A DNA stretch of 36,894 bases from Ectocarpus siliculosus (Eukaryota; Sar; Phaeophyceae; Ectocarpales; Ectocarpaceae). Below, piece after piece: positions 30,301-36,894 of this stretch. The notes beneath the pieces are model-generated. The model saw nothing but the letters and a program-made list of their open reading frames with translations, had not been told where the DNA came from and made no database searches. How positions within the stretch are numbered: the stretch's first letter is position 1; each line of letters starts with the position of its first letter. The stretch spans positions 4,048,082 through 4,084,975 of the forward strand of contig FN649743.1 of NCBI GenBank assembly GCA_000310025.1. The letters run 5' to 3'. Position numbers and translations under genes: made by a program.

Positions 30301-33300
30301 GAGTCAAGAAGTCGAAAACAAGGTGTGCCCGTCCAAAGCCGGACGAGTTAGAGATAACTGTCTACAACGAAAGCAACGAAACACCGGACTAGAGAAAATA
30401 AGAACTCACACGTTGGAAGGAGTAAACATAGAACAGTGGCCTTCTCAGGGTTTTTTGTATTATTTGAACATGTTGGGGATAAAGCATACAACTGGGGAAG
30501 TTGGGTTTGGGCTAGGGAATAGAGTCTGCGTTCCCCCTCCCTGTTCCATTTCCTTAAACACGAAGTACTTATTGTACTCGCGAGAAGGCGGTCCACACAG
30601 AAACACCGCACGTCTCGACCGCCGGCACCGAACGCGGACAACCTCGATAGACTCGATAGACAGCCCACCCGCGAGTCCCTCGAGATGTTCGTGGTGTCGT
30701 TGGAGATAGCCTTGGCGATGCCGAAGTCGATAAGCTTCAGGGAGCCTTTCACGAACACGAAGTTCGCCGGCTTCAGATCACCGTGCACCACCTGGGGAAG
30801 GCGGTGGGAGGGGAGGGAGGGGAAATGTAGTGGTGGGTGAAAGTTCACAGCCATGCATAGCCGTGAAGTCAGCAGAAAGTATGAGGATGGCGGGAAGTAA
30901 AAAATACGCAAGAAAGTAGACGCACGCGAGGGAAATATATATATGTGAAAAGACAAAAAGAACGAAAGTACTGTAGCTGGACTAGAAACTCCACGTATAG
31001 ATTCTAGCCAAATTTTTATCCAACCTTATTGAGGCAATATTTTTCGGGGGTTTGGATGACGAGTAGACGCTTTCATCAAAGCCATGACCGCATGCGCCGG
31101 ACTTCCACGGTTGGTACGCAGGAAAACGCTTCCGGGGGCTCACGGAAAGGAGGGGGTCGTGTAGTCGCACACGCACGTAAGGCACTGCAGACATGACGGG
31201 TTTTACATCGAAACACATCAACAAGATGGAGCGGACATGACGGGTTTTACATCGAAAGCACCCGAAAAATGGAAACGAATTGTTTTTCTAGGCTCCCAAA
31301 CAAAGGTGCAGAATGAGCAAACCGTTCCCAAAAATGTATAAAAAAAAAAACTAGAAAATGGGTACGTGAACGGTTTTGCTTAGGGAGTACACGTCCACTC
31401 AAACTCACTCGCTGTTCGTGCATGGCCTGAACTGCCTTCAACATCTGCTGCCAGATTACCCTCACGAAATTGGCGTCCAGACCTCCCGGGAACAAGCCCA
31501 ACGCTTTAGGGTCGGCCCTGGCGGGAAGGAGGCGTGATTTGACAGCGAGGGGGCGGGGGGCAGGGGTGGGAATGATGTACCAGCTAAGAAAGAACACAGA
31601 TATCAAGATTTTACCAGAAGAACATCGGTGTGCGCGCGCGCTTGTGTGCGAGTGCCACAGAACAATACAGGTTGCTAATATTAACAATATGTTGTGCCCC
31701 CAGGCGTGTCAGCACAGGGTCTGACTCTAACTCTCACCGTGACGAGGCAATGGTAGGGGTGGCAATGACGCGCCACAACAACAGAAAACACTAAACGCGA
31801 GCGAAGAAAAAAGTCGTACCCCCCGGGCGCGATTCCCTTCTCACCGTGATGAGGCGATGTTAGCCTTGTACTGCCGCATCAACTGGTCTAGGTCCGTTTC
31901 CCCCAGTTCCAGGACAATGTAGATGAGCCCTCTTCTTCTGTCCACCTGGCATTGCCCACGAGTCGAGGGAACCAACATAGATGAAAAAAAACACACACAC
32001 ACTCCAAAACGGAATCGAGTGCAAGGTAGCAGCCTTCGTAGACAAGTGCGGTTTTCTTCTGTTGCTACCGTTTCTGTCTTTCATCCGGATAATAGGATAC
32101 CGTATATGACACAAGATAACACACCCCCTTGGCCGATTTTCAAAGCTCGATTTCTCAACAGCAGGAAGAGTCACAGCGCCGAAAACGGCGGCGTTGGAAC
32201 CGTCTCGTCGAGAGCTGTTCGAAAACGTATTGTTTCCTTTATGCATCCTCTTCGTCGTGGAGTAATCGAGCTTTGAAAATCGGTCCAGGGGGTGTGTTAT
32301 CTTGTGTCATATACGGTAGTCTCTCCCATGGCGCCCCCTCACGGGGTCCGAGATCATGGCATTTAGAAGTGTTTCGTGTTTTCAGCCGCACTGAGACTGA
32401 CGTCTTTTCATTGGTCAGCCAGTAAGCGCGGTCGATGCTAACAATAATAATAATAAAACACACACACAAATGACGCCCTCTCACGGGGTCCCAGATCGTG
32501 GCCTCTGTTGCCTATACAAGCATTTATTGTTGTTTTTCTTTCGAGTTGATTCATCATTGTCGGTTTCTAGATCACCAAGGGTGCAGAGAGAGAGAAAGGG
32601 GGTAAGAACTGGCGCTAGAAGCACCCAATCCTCGCGGCTGATTCCTCCCTCCAAAAACTGTCTCTCTCTCTCACTCTTTGACTAACGCCTGTTCATTCAT
32701 TGGTCGGCAGGATGGCACGGTTGATTTTAGTAATAAACACGCACACACAAACACATTGGCTAGAGTTCGTGTTCGAGTATGTATCCCGCTACAACGACGT
32801 CTGTTGATTGGTCAGCCGGCTAGCGCGGTCGATGCCAATCCAAACACACACATTGATGAGAACGCGTGTTCGAGCCACTATCAAGTTAATTCACTACTGG
32901 TGTCTCGTCATTGGTGAGCCGTCGATGCAAATTCAAACACACACAATGGTACCCACAAGCACAGAGGCAGTCTTCTCCAATCGTCCAAGCTCACCAATCG
33001 TGCAGATCGACTCTGCTAAATGGAGCAGCGAAGCATGTATAGCGCCCCTGCTTCTTGAGCATACGCCACGTGCAACAACCGCGAGACACACAGGCATCCC
33101 GACAGGTGTGTCTGGCCGGCCGACACACCGTGCCAATATTATCGTTGTGCGGGGTGCCGAAAAAAGCTTTGGACGGCGAAATAACGCATCCAACTTCGAG
33201 AGCATGAAAAATTGTAAATACGGACCGCTGAAGAAGACCTTTCGAGAGCGAAAAACAAAACAAAACAGCCATAACTTCGAGAGAGAGAGAGAGAGAGCAC

Positions 33301-36056
33301 CTCCGAGTTCTCGAGGTTGATGATGAAACGGTTCCCCTGCAGGCTCTTGAGTAGCTCAATCTCGTTCGAATAGCTATCCAACAGAGCTTTCGCATTTTCG
33401 GCGTGGTTATCCACCTTGACAACCTTCAGCGCCAGCATCTGACCAAAGATGACGGCAACGAAGACGGGTGGGGGGGTGCGTACCCATGTTTAGCATGGCT
33501 TTGCTGTTAGACCATCGACCACGTGTCCTCAAGAGGACGGAGCCTTGTTCCCACAGGGCCAATCACCGATGGCCACATGGCCACCCGTTTCTTCCTACTT
33601 TGCCAAAGATGGATGACAAAGTAACAGAATAGGGGATTGGGGTTAGCCGACAAAACAGATCGCTCAGAAAAAGAGGACACACCGATGCTCATTCCATTCG
33701 CGGAGCCACCCGTGACCCTGCGTAGGCAGTTGTACGCCAAGGCTACTTAAACAAAAATTCACAGCACCGCCATATACAACAGCAAAACCGTAAACCAGGC
33801 AACAGCGGCGCCTCGGCCACCGTCATCTAGAGAATTACCACGCATGACCAGCGATGGCGACTCATTCCCCAAGAAAAAAGAGAGGATGAGCAACACACAT
33901 ACACTCACAACCATGTCGGTAGAACTCTCTGATTAAAAAGCGTGTTCGATTTCGTTTGTTATCCCGCTTCGTGGCTGGTGTCTTCTCCTTGGTCAGCTGG
34001 CTAGCGTGGTCGATGTTCATTCAAACACAAACACACACGAACTACCGCACCTCGCAATCCGGAGCAACGACTCTGAAAACCTTGCTGCTGCCGCCCCGTC
34101 CAATCTGAGCCGTCTTAAGGTACAGGACTCCGTTCACCATCACCTCCGACCAACTCCTCTTGTGCGAGACCGACGAGTGGTCAAAGGCCACCACCTAAGG
34201 AAACCCCGCCGCGACGCGACACACGACAAACAAGAAAGAGGGGTTTCCGTGATTTTTTTGCCGGGGGGGGGGGAGACGGGAGAGGGCGCTAGGGGGGGTC
34301 CGGGGGGTGAATACGGTGGGGGCATGGGGGAGGGGGGGGGGGTACCAGGGGGAATGGGAGAGGGCGCTGGGAAGAGATTGCGGAGGGAGCTGATGCTTAG
34401 CTAACTAGCAGACAAACGCACCAACCAACGGAGAGTGCGTGGGCAAGAATAGGCTTGCCTGGGGGATGGGGACGAGAGTGAGTTACAGCTCTACGGGACA
34501 AACATAGGCTGTGGTAGTGGATAGCGTGGAAAGTCAAAGTTTGTCGGATGGAGCGATGCTTTGGAAAAATCCAAAGCTTTGAAGGGAGGGACGTGTCCGC
34601 ACAATGCCAACGTCATGTGGGTCAGACGAGGGCGAGGGGAGACCCATCACCAGGGGAGGATCAAACCATTTTGGCATGGTTCCATGAAGGCAACGTAAAA
34701 ACACGAGACGGACACCTAAGGGAAAGACCCGCGATGCAATCAGTATCCATCGGGTTTCCGGGCGCTTAGCATCCACGGCAAACTACGGCCACATCAAAAA
34801 AGAGCGGGGCTGCAGCGACTCAGTCGAGAGCTGCTTTCTAAATAGGGATCCATCGGCGCTGGCAACTTGTGCGTTCATGATTCAAGGTCGGGTCAGGCAG
34901 TACGCATATCTATTAAATAGTATAATCACACCCAGAGTGAATCTCTGATATCTACGTCTGGCGTGTAGAATGGAGAGGAAACCATCCGTGGATACCATCA
35001 TGTTATGCGAGCAAGCTTAAGGTCAAGCTCAGCTAGGACCAACTCCCCAAAGACGGCGTCGCGTCGTCGAACTTGCAGGCAATCAATGTTGGGCGTGTGG
35101 CGCGGCAACCGCAGAGTCATGCTCACCTTGCCAGGTTTGTCGAAGCTGCACCCCCTGCCGCCGATGCCCAACAGCCCACTTGAAGAGCTGGCCCCATCGC
35201 CTAACCCCTCGCTGCCAGCACCACCTCCGCCCCGGTCGCTTTTATCTGTCCGCTCAGAGCCCACCTGCGGCGTCAAATCTCCCTTCAACCCCCCCCCCTC
35301 GGCAGAAAAAACTCCGGGGCCCCTGCTGCTGCTGCTGCCGCACGTCGACCAGGGTGACTCCTCGCCCACGGGCAATGCTGTCGCCGCCGGCGTGCCCCCG
35401 GGGTTTTGAGCGGCGACACCGGTACCGTTTCGGGAGGCCGAATTCTCGCCGCCCTGGCTCAGCCCGCGGAGGTTACCGCCGCTCCCGGCGCCCCCCGCCG
35501 TCATGACGGGGACCATAGGCCGTCCGCTTCCGGTCCCGATGGTGAGGCTCATGTCTTCGTCCTCCTCGGCAACCTGGTGCATGCCCCCCCCGGCCTTGCC
35601 TCTCGCTCCTCCAGTCCCGCTTGCCGAGCGCCAGAGCAAACCACTACCACCCCTTTCGAGGAAACCCCGCCCGCGGCTACCACCGCCGTTGGCGCCGCGA
35701 TCATGCGTCGTCGCCACGGAAGAGGCGGGATCCCCTGGCGCCGCCGTCCCTGATACCGCCGGCTCCGACGGTGCCTTCTCCTCCTCGACGGATGCTGCTA
35801 CTGCTGCAGGACCAGCGCCCGTTCTCGGCAACCCACCAGCTCTCGAACCGCCCTCGTGCGAGGCGCCTGCTGTGGCCGTGGTCAACGCTCCTGGAGCTGT
35901 CTCTGCGGCGGCGGAAGGCGGCCGCAAGCGTGACGGTGGCCGTGTCCCCGCCGAAACCGACGATGATCGCGATTCCACCGCACCGGGCCGCGGAGCCGCC
36001 GCCGCGTCCGCGCTACGCCTCCGAACCTCCGCGTCGTAAGCCTGGAGCGCGAGCAT
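27336..36056 (-). CDS. TTK: MPS1/TTK-type dual-specificity protein kinase (spindle checkpoint)
   Basis: Eleven exons, all phases joining: 36056-35127, 34194-34051, 33438-33301, 31945-31845, 31517-31409, 30791-30669, 30163-30010, 29596-29511, 28924-28801, 28514-28249, 27491-27336; 776 aa. Residues 1-310 are disordered, rich in Gly/Ser/Pro/Ala. Kinase domain about 335-640: glycine loop GRGGSSKVF (342-350), Lys363 in LALKVVK, NEIELL, hinge [10 protein letters not shown], catalytic loop HGDLKPANF (Asp479), DFG at 496-498. The activation segment [21 protein letters not shown] is diagnostic of MPS1, followed by [13 protein letters not shown] and the [13 protein letters not shown] block. A coiled coil (about 640-720) and a tail with [13 protein letters not shown] follow. 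MPS1 acts at unattached kinetochores, phosphorylating KNL1/SPC105. HGD replaces HRD, as expected in this family. ATG 36056 is the first Met after an in-frame stop, but TTAACAG just upstream could be an acceptor, so a longer N-terminus is possible. Confidence 0.93.
28071..28262. repeat. ~59-bp tandem repeat spanning the MPS1 exon 10 splice donor
   Basis: The segment CCTTGAGAGCGCT (plus strand) recurs at 28071, 28128, 28188 and 28248, each followed by a diverged spacer rich in CAA/ACAAC. On the minus strand each copy reads AGCGCTCTCAAG or a variant, then GTTTGTTG or GTATGG. The rightmost copy is the real exon end. Confidence 0.8.
28603..28789. mobile_element. MITE copy 5 (left-truncated), in MPS1 intron 9
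   Basis: Family core GCTTGATTTCTCCACAACAG, GGACCGTCTCGTCGAGAGCT, then right end CGGTCGAGGGGGGTGGGTGG to CCCTCGGTAGG. It makes up about two thirds of the 286-bp intron (28515-28800), and its terminus lies about 11 nt from the exon 9 donor. Confidence 0.8.
29150..29205. repeat. GACGGACA microsatellite in MPS1 intron 8
   Basis: GACA/GACG tetranucleotide repeats (GACAGACGGACAGACGGACG), similar in type to 345-475. Confidence 0.85.
30440..30600 (+). mobile_element. Retroposon family A, body fragment
   Basis: GTTTTTTGTATTATTTGAAC, AAGCATACAACTGGGGAAGT, CCCCCTCCCTGTTCCATTTC and GCGAGAAGGCGGTCCA match A4 (23535-23685) in order. It lies in MPS1 intron 6 (30164-30668) and stops before the terminal domain. 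Confidence 0.65.
31192..31260. repeat. Short direct repeat in MPS1 intron 5
   Basis: GACATGACGGGTTTTACATC followed by GAAA occurs twice, 43-44 bp apart (about 31191 and 31234). Consistent with a small local duplication. Confidence 0.8.
32098..32318. mobile_element. MITE copy 6 (best preserved), in MPS1 intron 3
   Basis: 221 bp. The ends TACCGTATATGACACAAGAT and ATCTTGTGTCATATACGGTA are perfect inverses, and pairing continues with few mismatches to AAAGCTCGATT / AATCGAGCTTT, more than 50 bp per arm. Terminal TA dinucleotides suggest a TA target, as for Tc1/mariner-type MITEs. No coding capacity. Confidence 0.92.
32400..32955. repeat. Dispersed ~110-bp repeat containing TTGGTCAGCCGGCTAGCGCG
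   Basis: Four partial units lie near 32405, 32695, 32803 and 32908. Each has CATTGGTCAGCCGGCTAGCG or a variant, then CGGTCGATGC, an A/T-rich spacer and CAAACACACACA. Two are preceded by GTGTTCGAG, which resembles a pol III B box. Further copies lie at 33975-34040, 25515-25550 and 1905-1945. Confidence 0.7.
33285..33299. repeat. (GA)n tract at the MPS1 exon 3 donor
   Basis: A GA run of about 8 dinucleotides (CT on the coding strand) directly follows the exon 3 donor GTGCTC, so the first intronic bases of intron 3 are a microsatellite. Confidence 0.7.
33470..33625 (-). mobile_element. Retroposon family B fragment in MPS1 intron 2
   Basis: G run, then GTTAGACCATCGACCACGTG, the hairpin GTCCTCAAGAGGAC (loop changed from GA to AA), TTGTTCCCACAGGGCCAATC and TTCCTACTTTGCCAAAG. 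The minus strand reads [10 protein letters not shown], matching LWQSRKERLA of copy 36617-36870. Confidence 0.75.
34258..34380. repeat. G-rich tract in MPS1 intron 1
   Basis: Many G runs of four or more, including two of 9-12, on the plus strand (C-rich on the transcribed RNA strand). It could form G-quadruplex on the non-template side. Sequencing error in run lengths is likely. Confidence 0.6.
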
Positions 36057-36600
36057 GGGTCGGATGGAATAGGCAAGGATTGGGCACGGGCAAGTGCATG
36101 GCTGTTAACAAGCTGATTTTTCTTTTCGGCATGGGCTAGAGAGCATTGGAAGAGGCAGGGGTCGGGCACGGGCAGGTGCACGGGTGTACCACACATTCAT
36201 CCTTCTCTTCGCCTTGGGGCTAAAGACCATTGACCACGCACCAAAGCTCAACTAGAATGCGGCAAGGTTAGAGTATTCCTCAAGACCGGGTTTCCAATTT
36301 TCGAGGGATGCTAAGGCGCGGAGGCGGGAGGACGTGCCAAATGGAGAAACGGGGGAGGAATCATGGACGGTCGGGGGCTAGGAAAGACACGGGGAATTCA
36401 CCCACATCACGAAACCTACATAGCGCCCGGTGTATTAAACTCCTACAAGCTCAAATTTGTTGGCATCTAAAACAGATACTTCCGTCACGAATTAGGACAC
36501 AGGCACTACTCAAAGTACAGAATTACTTGGTGATTCAGTCTGAGCCAGCCGAGCAAACCGGCATTATTCCGGGCACCGGCCCCATTCAACCGGCACTAAA
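36057..36600. other. 5' flank of MPS1
   Basis: Includes a partial duplication: GGCACGGGCAGGTGCA-like words at 36078-36095 and 36163-36180. No TATA box or other clear promoter element. A possible splice acceptor (TTGTTAACAG on the minus strand, near 36100) leaves open an upstream MPS1 exon. Confidence 0.4.
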
Positions 36601-36602
36601 CA

Positions 36603-36893
36603 GCCCCCCCCCCCCGTACAGGGAGATGTTTGAGGCATGGAATAGAGAGGAGAGGACGGTAGCTGTACTGGGGAGTAGGAAGTGGTTTGAAAAGGCGGGA
36701 AGGGATATCGTTAGGATAGACAAACTAGGGAAGACATTTTTGAGCCACCTTTGGCAAAGTAGGAAGGAACGATTGGCCATCGGTGATCGGTCCTGTGGGA
36801 ACAATACTCCGTCCTCTCGAGGACGCGTGGTCAATGGTCTAACCGCTAAGGCATGCAAAACATAAGAATACGCCCCCCCCCCCCCCCCCCCAC
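36603..36893 (+). mobile_element. Retroposon family B copy bounded by C runs on both sides
   Basis: Begins after a C13 run (36603-36616) and ends with ATAAGAATACG followed by a C20 run to the window edge. The frame stays open (YREMFEAWNREERTVAVLGS... to LTAKACKT), but only the start corresponds to LINE coding sequence. It contains the hairpin GTCCTCTCGAGGAC and the GGTCAATGGTCTAACCGC / GGCATGC terminal segment. Confidence 0.8.
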
Positions 36894-36894
36894 G

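Noticed and set aside
34998-35126. Last 43 codons of the long minus frame beginning at 36056
   Set aside because: A consensus donor AAG|GTGAGC at 35127 and phase-matched kinase exon at 34194 show the exon ends before them.
35005-36139. Long plus-strand frames opposite the first MPS1 exon
   Set aside because: They are antisense shadows of a GC-rich coding exon; the minus strand connects to the kinase domain.
36308-36865. 185-codon plus frame as a host gene
   Set aside because: Its second half is family B retroposon sequence found at four other places in the window, and the first half has no coding signal.

Overview
The window looks like nuclear DNA of an intron-rich eukaryote, most likely a brown alga or a related stramenopile. 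Exons are short (35-280 nt apart from one 930-nt first exon), introns run from about 0.2 to 3.7 kb with GTGAGT/GTGCGT-type donors, coding DNA is GC-rich and repeats are dense. The lineage is inferred from gene architecture and repeat style only. Most long open frames here are chance frames in introns and repeats. The real genes were found by looking for exons with acceptor/donor signals whose phases join.

Layout. Positions 1-340 are poor-quality homopolymer sequence and 350-1290 is simple and minisatellite DNA. Four genes follow. (1) 12870-1324, minus: ten phase-compatible exons encoding a protein of about 448 aa that I do not recognise. (2) 21014-16021, minus: HEMK2/N6AMT1-type methyltransferase for the release factor eRF1, five exons, with the NPPY catalytic motif. 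(3) 21225-22070, plus: a two-exon, 75-aa LYR-motif protein, head to head with gene 2 across about 210 bp. (4) 36056-27336, minus: an MPS1/TTK spindle-checkpoint kinase, eleven exons and 776 aa, with all kinase motifs visible.

Mobile DNA fills the introns and the 22.1-27.3 kb interval. There are six copies of a TA-flanked MITE with long inverted repeats, all intronic. There are copies of two retroposon families whose ends lie in C/G runs and whose terminal 80 nt are shared. One copy is joined to the C-terminal coding part of a LINE. A 1.4-kb DNA-transposon-like element has inverted ends, and there is a dispersed repeat of about 110 bp.

The named genes act in mitosis (MPS1), translation termination (HEMK2) and, by family, mitochondrial assembly (LYR). 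No operon-like logic links them. The most noteworthy observations are the C-run-bounded retroposons with a tRNA-like terminal domain, the triplicated splice-donor segment in MPS1, insertions lying within about 20 nt of splice donors in two genes, and the unrecognised ten-exon gene.
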